A DNA stretch of 52,387 nt from SVQP01 sp045594705. Its GTDB lineage: Bacteria > Bacillota > Clostridia > Oscillospirales > CAG-272. The translations under genes were made by a program, and so were the position numbers. The stretch lies in the NCBI GenBank assembly GCA_045594705.1, contig JAZNZB010000085.1, positions 1 to 52,387 on the forward strand, given 5' to 3'. Below are positions 1 through 7,844 of the stretch, in pieces. Position 1 is the first letter of the stretch. Every line of letters starts with the position of its first letter. The notes beneath the pieces are model-generated. The model was given only the letters and a program-made list of their open reading frames with translations, did not search any database and was not told the DNA's origin.

Positions 1-1342
1 TGGCGATGTCCACCATACAGTTGTCTTCGTCCATAACGATCAGACCGCCCGAACCCATCATGGAACCGATGGCCAGCAGGTTGTCGTAATCGATGGGGGT
101 GTCGATGAGGGAAGCAGGGATACAGCCGCCGGAAGGACCGCCGGTCTGCGCTGCCTTGAACTTCTTGCCATTGGGGATACCGCCGCCGATATCCTCGATA
201 ACATGGCGCAGGGTGGTACCCATGGGGATCTCCACCAGACCGGTGTTCATGATCTTGCCGCCCAGTGCGAATACCTTGGTACCCTTGGACTTCTCGGTAC
301 CCATGCTGGTGAACCAATCTACACCGTTGAGAATGATCTGAGGAATGTTTGCGTAGGTCTCTACGTTGTTCAGTACGGTAGGCTGGTCAAACAGACCCTT
401 GACTGCCGGGAAAGGAGGACGGGGACTGGGCTCACCGCGGTTACCCTCGATAGAGGTCATCAGAGCGGTTTCCTCGCCGCAAACGAATGCGCCTGCGCCA
501 AGACGGATCTTCATATCGAAGTTGAAGCCGGTGCCGAAGATGTTCTCGCCAAGCAGGCCGTATTCTCTTGCCTGGTCGATCGCGATCTGCAGACGGTTGA
601 CTGCGATGGGGTACTCAGCACGAACGTAAACGTAGCCCTCGTCAGCGCCGATTGCGTAAGCAGCGATTGCCATAGCCTCGATGACTGCGTGGGGGTCGCC
701 CTCCAGGATGGAACGGTCCATGAATGCGCCGGGGTCACCCTCGTCCGCGTTACATGCAACGTACTTCTTGACCTGGCCACGGTTGCCCGAAGCGAACTTC
801 CACTTAAGACCGGTGGGGAATCCGCCGCCGCCACGTCCGCGCAGGCCGGAATCCAGAACAGTCTGGATAACCTCGTCGGGGGTCATTTCGCGCAGAGCCT
901 TCTCCAGTGCGAAGTAACCGTCCATAGCGATATACTCGTCAATATTTTCAGGGTTGATTACACCGCAGTTACGCAGCGCAACTCTCTTCTGCTTCTTGTA
1001 GAAGGTGGTCTCGCTCAGGGAAGCTGCCTCCAGCTCCTCCTCGCCGTTTGCCGCGTCGGTCTCGTTGTAAACCAGACGCTCCACGATTCTACCCTTCTCC
1101 AGATGCTCGGAAACGATCTCGGGGATGTCATCAAGCGTGACTCTGGAATAGAAGGTGCCTTCGGGATATACGATCATGATCGGACCGAGAGCGCAAAGAC
1201 CGAAGCAACCGGTCAGAACGATCTTGATTTCCTGATCCAGACCCTTGGCCTTGAGTTCCTCTGCCAGCTTTTCGCTCAGCTTAACGCTGCCCGAAGAGCT
1301 ACAGCCGGTACCGCCGCAAATCAGTACATGAGAACGAATCAT
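1..1342 (-). CDS. NuoF-like NADH-binding flavoprotein subunit of [FeFe] hydrogenase (HydB/HndC type), partial
   Basis: This is the FMN/NADH-binding subunit of a multimeric, probably electron-bifurcating [FeFe] hydrogenase. About 447 residues are visible and the frame runs off the left edge of the window. The N-terminal ~110 residues are a thioredoxin-like 2Fe-2S domain (cysteines in GGTGCSSSGS and LTGCFGLCALG). The NuoF core follows, with the glycine-rich GRGGGGFPTGLKW, then CNADEGDPGAFMD and GAGAFVCGEETALM. The SLBB, 4Fe-4S and C-terminal ferredoxin-like domains expected of this family lie beyond the edge. The start is the ATG at 1342, preceded by AAGGAGG. It is the last visible gene of the minus-strand hydrogenase operon; the catalytic HydA subunit is expected next, outside the window (inference). 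Confidence 0.93.
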   Translation of the reverse strand, partial: MIRSHVLICGGTGCSSSGSVKLSEKLAEELKAKGLDQEIKIVLTGCFGLCALGPIMIVYPEGTFYSRVTLDDIPEIVSEHLEKGRIVERLVYNETDAANGEEELEAASLSETTFYKKQKRVALRNCGVINPENIDEYIAMDGYFALEKALREMTPDEVIQTVLDSGLRGRGGGGFPTGLKWKFASGNRGQVKKYVACNADEGDPGAFMDRSILEGDPHAVIEAMAIAAYAIGADEGYVYVRAEYPIAVNRLQIAIDQAREYGLLGENIFGTGFNFDMKIRLGAGAFVCGEETALMTSIEGNRGEPSPRPPFPAVKGLFDQPTVLNNVETYANIPQIILNGVDWFTSMGTEKSKGTKVFALGGKIMNTGLVEIPMGTTLRHVIEDIGGGIPNGKKFKAAQTGGPSGGCIPASLIDTPIDYDNLLAIGSMMGSGGLIVMDEDNCMVDIA

Positions 1343-1362
1343 AACTCTTTAATCCTCCTTGA

Positions 1363-1734
1363 TTACTTCTTGTTTGCGTTGATGGTGTACTCAGCAACGG
1401 GCTTGCCACCCTTGATGTGCTTTTCGATAACCTCTGCTGCCTTCTCGGCGGTCATCTTGACGTAAGTAACCTTCTCTGCATCCTTGGTGTAAACCTCGAC
1501 GACGGGCTCGTACTGGCAAATGCCGATACAACCGGTCTGAGTAACGATAACACTCTCGCCCAAGCCTGCTTCGTTGATACCCTGTACGAAAGCATTCAGA
1601 ACGGGACGTGCACCTGCTGCGATACCGCAGGTAGCCATGCCGACTACGATACGGATGTCACCGCTGGATTTGCGCAGAACAACCTTGTCCTGCATTTTGG
1701 CTTTGATGGCCTTCAGCTCTTCAAGTGACTTCAT
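1363..1734 (-). CDS. Thioredoxin-like (2Fe-2S) ferredoxin subunit, HndB-like
   Basis: A small 123-residue electron-transfer protein resembling subunit B of NADP-reducing or bifurcating hydrogenases. A helical N-terminus (about 1-25) leads into a thioredoxin-like 2Fe-2S fold. Candidate ligands are Cys in VGMATCGIAAGA and the pair in TGCIGICQYEP, which matches the C-x4-C ... C-x3-C pattern of the family. It sits 20 nt upstream of the NuoF-like gene, so the two are surely co-transcribed and their products probably pass electrons between the flavin subunit and the rest of the complex (inference from family). Confidence 0.88.
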   Translation of the reverse strand: MKSLEELKAIKAKMQDKVVLRKSSGDIRIVVGMATCGIAAGARPVLNAFVQGINEAGLGESVIVTQTGCIGICQYEPVVEVYTKDAEKVTYVKMTAEKAAEVIEKHIKGGKPVAEYTINANKK

Positions 1735-1782
1735 TGTGATGATCCTTTCAGAAATAATTATAAATTTTTTTATAAACCAACT

Positions 1783-2334
1783 TCAGTTGAGCCCCTCGTA
1801 CTGCTCGTAGAGGTACGAGCCGATCCATTCAAGGATCTCGGGCTCGCCAAGCGAGATATCCTCGCCCAGCACCTCGCGCAGCGCGCGAGTGGAAAGTGTG
1901 ACCTCGCCGCTCTCGGTTTTATGAAGATACTCAAAATCGATCTCGGGCGAGCCCTGGATCAGTGTTTTGACGGTATCCACCATATTGCCAAGCGGGATAA
2001 AGTCGATATGATCTTTGCCGAACCTTGCGTGCGTCACGGTTCCGTGATGCTCCCCTTGCGACTGGTGCACCGAGGAGATCTCCACCGATCCGCCGGTCAT
2101 TTCGGCAAGCATCTTCAAAAACGGGATGCCGAGTCCGACCTTGCGGGTCTTTCTTGTGGTAAAGAACGGATTGGCCAGCTTTTCAAGCTGCTGCTCGGTC
2201 ATACCGCAGCCGTTGTCACGCACGGTAAAATCCAGCCATGCACCCTGCTCAACAAGCTCGACCGAGATCAGCGACGCGCCTGCTCTGACCGAATTCATGG
2301 TAATATCCAATACGTAAAGCGAAAGCTCGTCCAT
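1783..2334 (-). CDS. Histidine-kinase-like ATPase domain protein of the hydrogenase operon
   Basis: A 183-residue GHKL-type ATPase without a recognisable sensor or phosphoacceptor domain. The N box (LDITMNSVRAGA), the G1 box (DNGCGM), an FFTTR segment and a glycine box (GLGIPFL) are all visible in the first ~110 residues; the remainder is unassigned. The start is taken at the ATG at 2334, one base after the stop of the PHP gene and behind AAGGGAA at good spacing; an in-frame start eight codons earlier would overlap the PHP gene. Stand-alone ATPases of this sort recur in clostridial hydrogenase operons; a regulatory or signalling role is inferred, not shown. Confidence 0.85.
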   Translation of the reverse strand: MDELSLYVLDITMNSVRAGASLISVELVEQGAWLDFTVRDNGCGMTEQQLEKLANPFFTTRKTRKVGLGIPFLKMLAEMTGGSVEISSVHQSQGEHHGTVTHARFGKDHIDFIPLGNMVDTVKTLIQGSPEIDFEYLHKTESGEVTLSTRALREVLGEDISLGEPEILEWIGSYLYEQYEGLN

Positions 2335-2335
2335 A

Positions 2336-3088
2336 TCAATTCCCTTCTCTCTTGCCAAGCAAATAATCGATCAGACGGTCTCTGACGTGCTGCGAGGAAT
2401 ACGGCTCGTCGTCGATCTCGACGGCAAAGCCCTCCTCGGCAATATCTGTCAGATAATGCGCATCGGACGACGCCACGTAGGTCAAATTCCTTTCCGCAAG
2501 AACAGGAAAGCGTTCAAGGCAATCCGAGAGCGACGCGATATCGTTCAGCTCAAACGCCGTAAAGTGCGGATCGGGCGGAAAATCGCCCAGCATCGAGATG
2601 ATGCCGTTTGAGGAGCGGTCAATATGTGCGGGATAGCACACGCCGCCGCGCTTTTTCACCTCGGCATACGCCTCTTCAAGCGACAGGTAAGACGCGTTGA
2701 GCAGCAAGTACTCCTCCTCGTCCACCACCTCGTCGTTCTCGTCCGTGATGCACTGTCTGCCGAATATTTCGGGCTCGTTTTTGATTTTAAAGCGACGCTT
2801 GTCCACAAATTCCCCGAATTCCATCGCACTTTCCAAATCTCTGAACAGGCAGACCGCGTGAATATCCTCTGCGGTGGTCAGCTCCATACCCGCAACGGGT
2901 ATGATGCCGTTTGCCTTGGCGATCTTGAAAAAGGCCGGGCAATTCTTGGTGGAATTATGATCGGTCAACGCCACGATCTGCAATCCGTTCAGTAGCGACA
3001 TACCCACGATGTTGCCCGGGGTCATATCGTCATCTCCACAGGGAGACAGGCAGGAATGCAGGTGCAGATCACACCGATACAGGCTCAT
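2336..3088 (-). CDS. PHP-domain metal-dependent phosphoesterase
   Basis: A 250-residue PHP-superfamily protein. It opens with the metal-binding DLHLHSCLSPCGDDDM and carries further expected metal ligands in ALTDHNS, the PAHID motif and the SSDAH segment near residue 210. PHP enzymes hydrolyse phosphodiesters or phosphoesters with two or three metal ions; the substrate here is unknown. The chosen start (ATG at 3088) is five bases after the stop of the upstream DRTGG gene. The gene is embedded in the hydrogenase operon between a DRTGG protein and an ATPase, a neighbourhood known from many Clostridia, which suggests a regulatory or cofactor-related role (inference). Confidence 0.88.
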   Translation of the reverse strand: MSLYRCDLHLHSCLSPCGDDDMTPGNIVGMSLLNGLQIVALTDHNSTKNCPAFFKIAKANGIIPVAGMELTTAEDIHAVCLFRDLESAMEFGEFVDKRRFKIKNEPEIFGRQCITDENDEVVDEEEYLLLNASYLSLEEAYAEVKKRGGVCYPAHIDRSSNGIISMLGDFPPDPHFTAFELNDIASLSDCLERFPVLAERNLTYVASSDAHYLTDIAEEGFAVEIDDEPYSSQHVRDRLIDYLLGKREGN

Positions 3089-3092
3089 GGGG

Positions 3093-3422
3093 TCACTCCC
3101 CTGCCATCTCTTTGATGGCGCAGCAGATCTCATACGCGGACATGGGCGTGGTCATGACGCAAAGGTCATTCTCCACGGCTGCGCCCAGCGCATCCTCCTG
3201 CATGATGACGTCCTCTGCAAGCACAATGACTGCAGGCTCGGTCAGATTGGCAACCGCTACGACGTTGATGTTGGCCATGATGGTAACCCAGGCGTTGTCA
3301 GCTTGTACGCGACTCATCGCGCGGCTGAGCAGATCGCCCGTATATACGCCCTCAAATTCTCTGTCGGTCGTGCCGCAAAGCACGCGCGCACCCAGTTTTT
3401 CGCAAAGCGCAGCAACCTTCAT
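3093..3422 (-). CDS. DRTGG-domain protein
   Basis: A 109-residue protein made almost entirely of one DRTGG domain, the small alpha/beta fold also found in phosphotransacetylase N-termini and CBS-linked regulators. Conserved-looking parts are an N-terminal KVAALCEKLGARVLCG, the YTGDLLSRAMS core and the C-terminal TTPMSAYEICCAI. It overlaps neither neighbour but lies only 3 nt from the end of the hydrogenase gene and 4 nt from the PHP gene. A second DRTGG protein is encoded at 5214-5567, so the operon carries two paralogues, perhaps forming a heteromer or sensing two ligands (inference). Confidence 0.85.
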   Translation of the reverse strand: MKVAALCEKLGARVLCGTTDREFEGVYTGDLLSRAMSRVQADNAWVTIMANINVVAVANLTEPAVIVLAEDVIMQEDALGAAVENDLCVMTTPMSAYEICCAIKEMAGE

Positions 3423-3425
3423 AGC

Positions 3426-4763
3426 TTATACCCCCTCGTCACGGTGATTTTCTTTGATAATAGCGTCAAAGCGTTGAAGAAGCTCTTCACGCTCCGTTTC
3501 AATGCCTCTCTCCTTCATCAGACGCTTGAGCATGACCGTGCATTCGTCCGCACCTGCCTCGCATTTGACGATATCCTCGGCAAACGCCATACAGTTGGGA
3601 GCACCGCACGAGCCGCAATCAAGTCCGGGCAACGCCTTGCCAATGCACTCGATGTCACTCATCATACGCATGGCCGTGCGTCTGTCCTCGGAAAGCAGTC
3701 CGTAAGGATTGTACTCGATCTCTTTTTCATGGAAATACTTATCGGGGATCCAATCGCTTGCGGGTCTGTTGGGAGAAACGGGCAGATAACGCTTGAGTGA
3801 CTGCAGTCTGGCCTGTGCAATATAGGGGTTTGCCACTGTCATCGCACCGCCCACGCAGCCGCCGCTGCAAGCGTTGAGCTCAACAAAATCAAGTGTGGTG
3901 ATATCCGCGCTGTCAATGCGGTCAAGCACGCGGATGCAATTCTCGATCCCATCGGCCGCTAAGTAACGGTCGTTTAAGATCGCGGTGGATTCTCCGCCCG
4001 TGGACGCCCAGCCGATACCGATGATACCGGCCTCGGTGACCTCATAGGGCTCCTCCTTATACTTGTTCATTTTGTCAAGCAGCGCAAAGTAGATATCACT
4101 GACCGAAACGGTCGCGGACACGTAATTGCGCTCTCCCGCAAAGTTGTTCTTGACGTAACTGACCTTGGCGGGACAGGGTGAGATAAAGATAATGCCGATA
4201 TCCTCATCCGAAAGCTCCGGATGCTCTGCCATAGCCTTTTCCCTTGCGAGCATGGCTGCAATATCGATGGGCGGCAGAATGGGCATGATATTCTCACACA
4301 AATAAGGATAATTGGTACTGATCAAGCGCGTAATCGTCGGGCAAGCCGAGCTGATCACGGGCTTTTTGACGTCCTCTCTGTTGATGTACTTACGCGTATA
4401 GGCACTGACCAGCTCTGCAGCGCACGCAACCTCGTACACATCGTCAAATCCAAGGTCCAAAAGACCGCGGATGATATAGCCGATGTTATCGAGATTGTCA
4501 AACTGTCCGTAGAGCGACGGCGCGGGAAGCGCGACCGTATACTTATAATCCTTCAGAACAGACAAGGAATCGTGAATGGCCTTTTTGGCCTTGTAAGGAC
4601 AGACGCGTATGCATTCACCGCAATCGATGCATCTCACCGAATTGATGACCGCATGGCCGTTCCGGATACGGATGGCCTCGGTCGGGCAACGCTTCAGACA
4701 CGCGGTACAGCCCTTGCATTTTTCGATATCAAGTGATACCGAGTGCTCGTACTCTCGTATCAT
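3426..4763 (-). CDS. Putative sensory [FeFe] hydrogenase (HydS-like), ferredoxin plus H-cluster domain
   Basis: This 445-residue protein has an N-terminal 2x[4Fe-4S] ferredoxin (CKGCTACLKRCP and CIDCGECIRVCP), then a [FeFe]-hydrogenase large-subunit domain, and ends with a 4Fe-4S module (CGSCGAPNCMAFAEDIV). The H-cluster motifs are P1 SSACPT, P2 SPCPAK and P3 NACSGGCVGG. The cysteine that relays protons in catalytic hydrogenases, just before the P1 ligand (TSCCP), is alanine here at about residue 140. That change is known from group C/D, putatively sensory, enzymes. The start is the ATG at 4763 with GAGG upstream rather than a GTG two codons earlier. Its place between two DRTGG proteins and two ATPases fits an H2-sensing module inside the operon (inference). 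Confidence 0.85.
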   Translation of the reverse strand: MIREYEHSVSLDIEKCKGCTACLKRCPTEAIRIRNGHAVINSVRCIDCGECIRVCPYKAKKAIHDSLSVLKDYKYTVALPAPSLYGQFDNLDNIGYIIRGLLDLGFDDVYEVACAAELVSAYTRKYINREDVKKPVISSACPTITRLISTNYPYLCENIMPILPPIDIAAMLAREKAMAEHPELSDEDIGIIFISPCPAKVSYVKNNFAGERNYVSATVSVSDIYFALLDKMNKYKEEPYEVTEAGIIGIGWASTGGESTAILNDRYLAADGIENCIRVLDRIDSADITTLDFVELNACSGGCVGGAMTVANPYIAQARLQSLKRYLPVSPNRPASDWIPDKYFHEKEIEYNPYGLLSEDRRTAMRMMSDIECIGKALPGLDCGSCGAPNCMAFAEDIVKCEAGADECTVMLKRLMKERGIETEREELLQRFDAIIKENHRDEGV

Positions 4764-4791
4764 ACACACCTCGCATCATTTGATGGTTTTC

Positions 4792-5217
4792 TCAGAGCAG
4801 AACCGTCATGGTAATGGTGGTTCCCTCTCCTACTACGGTATCGATACGCAGATCGTCCGTATATTTGATCATGTTCGGCAGTCCCATGCCCGCACCGAAG
4901 CCGAGATTGCGGATATGATCCTTCGCCGTGGAATAGCCTGCCTGCATGGCAAGCTCCACGTCCGGAATACCCGGACCCTTGTCCGCAAGGATGATCACGA
5001 TCTTATCATCGGACGCTTCCACGTCGGCAGTGCCGCCGTTTGCGTGAATGACCATATTGATCTCCCCCTCGTACATGGCGATCGACACGCGTCTGATCAC
5101 CTCGGGCGAATACCCAAGCTGGCGCAGCTTTTTCTTGACCGAAACCGACGCAGCACCGGCGGACGAAAAGTCCGAGCCGTCCACGTCAAAATGAAACTTT
5201 ACAACGTCAGACATCAT
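4792..5217 (-). CDS. Anti-sigma-factor-type ATP-binding protein (HATPase_c_2, Ser/Thr kinase family)
   Basis: A 141-residue stand-alone GHKL ATPase of the RsbW/SpoIIAB kind. The N box (MYEGEINMVIHA), the G1 box (DKGPGIPD) and the G2 region (GFGAGMGLPNM) are clear. It overlaps the preceding DRTGG gene by four bases (stop and start share ATGA), implying translational coupling. Such proteins either phosphorylate an anti-anti-sigma factor or act as allosteric switches; no partner sigma or STAS protein is seen in the window, so the target is unknown. It resembles the second ATPase of the operon in fold only. Confidence 0.87.
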   Translation of the reverse strand: MMSDVVKFHFDVDGSDFSSAGAASVSVKKKLRQLGYSPEVIRRVSIAMYEGEINMVIHANGGTADVEASDDKIVIILADKGPGIPDVELAMQAGYSTAKDHIRNLGFGAGMGLPNMIKYTDDLRIDTVVGEGTTITMTVLL

Positions 5218-5567
5218 TGACCCCCGGCACTGTGAGACAGTCCTGCCGCATACAGGATGCCGCTTGCCTCAAATGCGCGCTTATCGCTGCACATCACGGC
5301 AATGCCGCACTCCTCTGCGAGCTCCACCATCTCCTCGGTCGGCTTTTTCCCTCTGACGAAAACAATGCAGATCATGTCCATCATATTGGCAGTGCGTATC
5401 ACCTGCGAATTGATAAGTCCCGTGATAAGTACACCTTGGTCCTTGACGTAAGCGAGCACATCGCTCATCATGTCGCTGCAGCAGGCGGAGATGACCTCGC
5501 TCTCAAGGTGCTCCTCACCGCAAAGCAGCTGTGCGTCCAAAAGTTTACCGATTTCGCTGATCTTCAT
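5214..5567 (-). CDS. DRTGG-domain protein, second copy
   Basis: A 117-residue DRTGG-domain protein, paralogous in architecture to the one at 3093-3422. The N-terminus MKISEIGKLLDAQLLCGEE parallels MKVAALCEKLGARVLCGTT of the other copy, and CCSDMMSDVLAY takes the place of YTGDLLSRAMS. The start at 5567 (ATG) has GGAG nine bases upstream; an upstream in-frame TTG would put the ribosome-binding site inside the gene. It lies between the NuoE-like subunit and the ATPase, and overlaps the latter by 4 nt. Role unknown; a ligand-sensing partner of the ATPase or the sensory hydrogenase is plausible. Confidence 0.85.
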   Translation of the reverse strand: MKISEIGKLLDAQLLCGEEHLESEVISACCSDMMSDVLAYVKDQGVLITGLINSQVIRTANMMDMICIVFVRGKKPTEEMVELAEECGIAVMCSDKRAFEASGILYAAGLSHSAGGQ

Positions 5568-5614
5568 ATTTGTGATCTCCAATTTTTAGCGGATGCTTCC
5601 GCGGATTTGGTGAA

Positions 5615-6112
5615 TTAGTCTACGTACTTCTTGATGATTTCGGGAACGTCAGCAACAGTCAGTCTGCCGTAAACCTCGCCGTTCACGGTCAGAACGGGAG
5701 CAAGACCGCAAGCACCGATGCATCTGGTTGCTTCCAGGGAGTACTTGCCGTCGGGAGAGGTGCTGCCAACGGGTACACCGAGCAGATCGGAGAACTTGTT
5801 GATAATGTCGCCCGATCCCTTAACGTAGCAAGCGGTACCCAGGCAAACTGCAACTGCGATGTCGCCGTCGGGATTGAGCTTGAACTGTGCATAGAAGGTA
5901 GCAATGCCGTAGATCTTCTCAATGGGCGTGCCGGTCTTCTCTGCGATGATCTTCTGCACCTCGTAGGGCAGATAGCCGTAGATTGCCTGAGCCTCCTGCA
6001 TGATGGGCATGGTTGCACCGGGTACGCCCTCATACTTCTTGATCACTTCAAGCAACTGAGCTTCCTGCTCCGGAGTGCCACGAAATTCAACCGTAGTCAA
6101 TTTCTTTTTCAT
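5615..6112 (-). CDS. NuoE-like 2Fe-2S subunit of the [FeFe] hydrogenase (HydC/HndA type)
   Basis: A 165-residue homologue of the 24-kDa subunit of complex I and of hydrogenase HydC/HndA. An N-terminal helical bundle (about 1-80, including GYLPYEVQKIIAEKTG and YGIATFYAQF) precedes the thioredoxin-like 2Fe-2S domain with C-x4-C (CLGTAC) and C-x3-C (CIGAC). It passes electrons between the flavin subunit and the ferredoxin-type centres. It is the first gene of the operon: a good promoter lies about 45-75 nt upstream and AGGAGG precedes the ATG. Confidence 0.95.
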   Translation of the reverse strand: MKKKLTTVEFRGTPEQEAQLLEVIKKYEGVPGATMPIMQEAQAIYGYLPYEVQKIIAEKTGTPIEKIYGIATFYAQFKLNPDGDIAVAVCLGTACYVKGSGDIINKFSDLLGVPVGSTSPDGKYSLEATRCIGACGLAPVLTVNGEVYGRLTVADVPEIIKKYVD

Positions 6113-6156
6113 GGTTAGTAAATCCTCCTGTGATTACTTTATAATATAACCATCCT

Positions 6157-6185
6157 ATTATATCATACAAATTCACAAAAGTCTA
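6157..6185 (-). promoter_or_regulatory. Sigma-A promoter of the hydrogenase operon
   Basis: Read on the minus strand, TAGACT (6180-6185) and TATAAT (6157-6162) are separated by 17 nt. It is the only good promoter upstream of the NuoE-like gene, and no later promoter is evident in the tightly packed operon. Confidence 0.75.
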
Positions 6186-6423
6186 TAGGTTTGTGAAAAA
6201 TTCATCAATTTTTGGTGGAAAGACGCCCTTTTTGTGCCTTCGCACTGCCGCTTTTGTGCATGTCGTTGCAAGGTGAAAACGCACAGGCGAGTATTGTAAA
6301 CTTTTTGTGAATATTGCGAAAAGGTCAAAAGCAGCACCCGCATGGGGCTGCAAAATTAGCGGTGAAATCCGCGCAAAACAAGGACTGTATCACACGGATG
6401 CAGTCCTTATTGTTTGTTTTAAA

Positions 6424-6573
6424 TAGTTGTGGCAGGCGCTGGCGAACGCATATTTCGGCTTTGCCGAAATTCTCGCCCCTACGAGTGTTTTTGTTTTGGG
6501 TTTCGTTATCGTAAACCCTCTATATGAATTTCCGTAGGGGCGAACTGCGTTTGGCAGCACCTGCAGCAACTCT
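6424..6573. repeat. MITE-like palindromic element with 10-bp inner inverted repeat
   Basis: An intergenic element with imperfect terminal inverted repeats of about 27 bp (6424-6450 and 6546-6573; shared core GCGAACGCA / TGCGTTTGG). Inside is a perfect 10-bp inverted pair CGCCCCTACG (6473-6482) and CGTAGGGGCG (6533-6542), plus a small hairpin ATTTCGGC/GCCGAAAT. It contains no gene. The rest of the 6186-6676 gap holds another stem-loop (AAGGACTG ... CAGTCCTT, about 6380-6408) and nothing that codes. It belongs to the same loose family of GTAGGGG elements seen at 28.8 and 35.4 kb. Confidence 0.6.
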
Positions 6574-6593
6574 ATATTTTTTGTTTGAAAACA

Positions 6594-6617
6594 GGGCTGC
6601 CTCAAATGAAGCAGCCC
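6594..6617 (-). terminator. Terminator of the XRE regulator gene
   Basis: A perfect 7-bp GC-rich stem (GGGCTGC/GCAGCCC) with a 10-nt loop, flanked by T-rich sequence on both strands, 60 nt downstream of the stop. It could act in both directions. Confidence 0.65.
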
Positions 6618-6676
6618 ATTTTTTATTCTCATCCCGCTTATTCCGCAGCCCCATGGACGGGTGCTGTAAAAGGAAT

Positions 6677-7285
6677 TCATTTCTTTAAGACTTTTTTGCA
6701 CCAGGTGCGTTTGTTGCATTTGGGGCACTTCAAGTATCGAGTCGTTCCTCTGTGCATCGCATTAAGTGCCTGCATATAGGTAGGCACGATCTCGTAACCG
6801 CAATTTTTGCACTTATAAGCACCTACACTGACCTCGAGCTTTAATGCGTAGAAGCACGGTATCAGGAAGATCACGCAGAGTGCAAGTATTGCAACGAGCA
6901 TCCAAGGACCCTCAGGCACAAAAAACGCGATGATCGCAAGACCGCCGATCAATCCAACGATACTCACCGTCATGATCGTCCACATTGCATTCCAAATAGT
7001 TTTGTTTTTCTGTTCCAATTCCTTTGCCATATCCAGCAAAAGCTCTTCGTTTTTCTGTTGATTGTTTTCCATAACAATTCTCTCCCCACAAAGTAAATCG
7101 TTGACGGTGATCCCGAGCTCACCGCAAAGCTCTAACATGATCGAGGTATCCGGCATGGATCGGCCGTTTTCCCATTTGGACACAGCGCGATCGGTCACGC
7201 CGACCTTTTCTGCCAGCTGTGCCTGCGTCATATTCTTGTTCTTTCTGCATTCGGCAATGAACTTGCCGATCTTGATTTGATCCAT
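6677..7285 (-). CDS. XRE-family regulator with two membrane segments and a C-terminal zinc ribbon
   Basis: A 202-residue protein. Residues about 5-60 form a Cro/CI-type helix-turn-helix (AECRKNKNMTQAQLAEKVGV, then TDRAVSKWENGRSMPD). A short coiled segment follows, then two hydrophobic helices at about 98-120 and 128-148, and a C-terminal zinc ribbon with CKNCGYE and CPKCNKR. The DNA-binding head would be cytoplasmic and the anchor in the membrane. This layout is common among clostridial orphan regulators whose targets and signals are unknown. The start ATG has AAAGGAGG upstream. It is monocistronic. Confidence 0.85.
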   Translation of the reverse strand: MDQIKIGKFIAECRKNKNMTQAQLAEKVGVTDRAVSKWENGRSMPDTSIMLELCGELGITVNDLLCGERIVMENNQQKNEELLLDMAKELEQKNKTIWNAMWTIMTVSIVGLIGGLAIIAFFVPEGPWMLVAILALCVIFLIPCFYALKLEVSVGAYKCKNCGYEIVPTYMQALNAMHRGTTRYLKCPKCNKRTWCKKVLKK

Positions 7286-7337
7286 GTTGCGTCCTCCTTT
7301 CGGTCACAGTTTATACGCTTTCAAGGTCAAAATCAAC

Positions 7338-7375
7338 ACACCGACGGTTGAATGTGGGGTACTCAACCATCGGTG
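7338..7375 (-). terminator. Terminator after the GNAT gene
   Basis: A 13-bp stem with one mismatch (CACCGATGGTTGA against TCAACCGTCGGTG), with a moderately T-rich stretch after it on the minus strand. It closes the TPR-hypothetical-GNAT operon. Confidence 0.6.
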
Positions 7376-7382
7376 GAGTGAC

Positions 7383-7820
7383 TTATTTCTTCATTTCCAT
7401 ATAAGGAATCACGACAAAGCCGCATTTTTCGTATACGTGCACGGCTCTTTCGTTCTCGGGCTCAACCTCCAAGCGGAAGATCGCATCCGTGTATTTGTTT
7501 TGGATATACGACATAAACGCGCTGCCGATGCCGCGGTCGCGGAATTCGGGCGCGACGTAAATGTCTTCCAGCCACATGCAGGGCTTGCCGAATTCGGTCG
7601 AAAAGCTCTTTGCCACCATGGCGTATCCCTGCAAGACCCCGTCGTCCTCGAACACGTAGCCCTCCAGATAAGGCGAGTCCGACAGACACGCGTCCACGTC
7701 AGCTGCAAAAATCTCGTCCGAGCCGTTACTCCACACCGCGTCGGACGCGTAAAACGTGCGCATCATGGACAGTACCTCTTCCCTGTCACGCTCCTGTATA
7801 TTTCTGATCATATTTTGCAA
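7383..7820 (-). CDS. GNAT-family N-acetyltransferase
   Basis: A 145-residue acetyl-CoA-dependent N-acetyltransferase. The acetyl-CoA pyrophosphate loop is RDRGIGSAF (near residue 95), preceded by the beta-4 strand WLEDIYVAPEF; the C-terminal VHVYEKCGFVV is the typical end of the fold. The substrate is unknown. The start is notable: GGAGG at 7827-7831 is six bases from a TTG at 7820 but fifteen from the first ATG at 7811, so the TTG is preferred; starting at the ATG would lose three residues. It is the last gene of a three-gene operon. Confidence 0.88.
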   Translation of the reverse strand: MQNMIRNIQERDREEVLSMMRTFYASDAVWSNGSDEIFAADVDACLSDSPYLEGYVFEDDGVLQGYAMVAKSFSTEFGKPCMWLEDIYVAPEFRDRGIGSAFMSYIQNKYTDAIFRLEVEPENERAVHVYEKCGFVVIPYMEMKK

Positions 7821-7844
7821 ATTATACCTCCAAAGTCACGCATT

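Noticed and set aside
203..1465. A 420-codon open frame on the plus strand
   Set aside because: It lies antisense to the NuoF-like and HndB-like genes, has no ribosome-binding site or recognisable motif, and is a by-product of their codon bias.
6314..6728. Small frames in the 6.3-6.7 kb intergenic element
   Set aside because: They run through hairpins and a terminator, and one overlaps the 3' end of the XRE gene; no support for translation.
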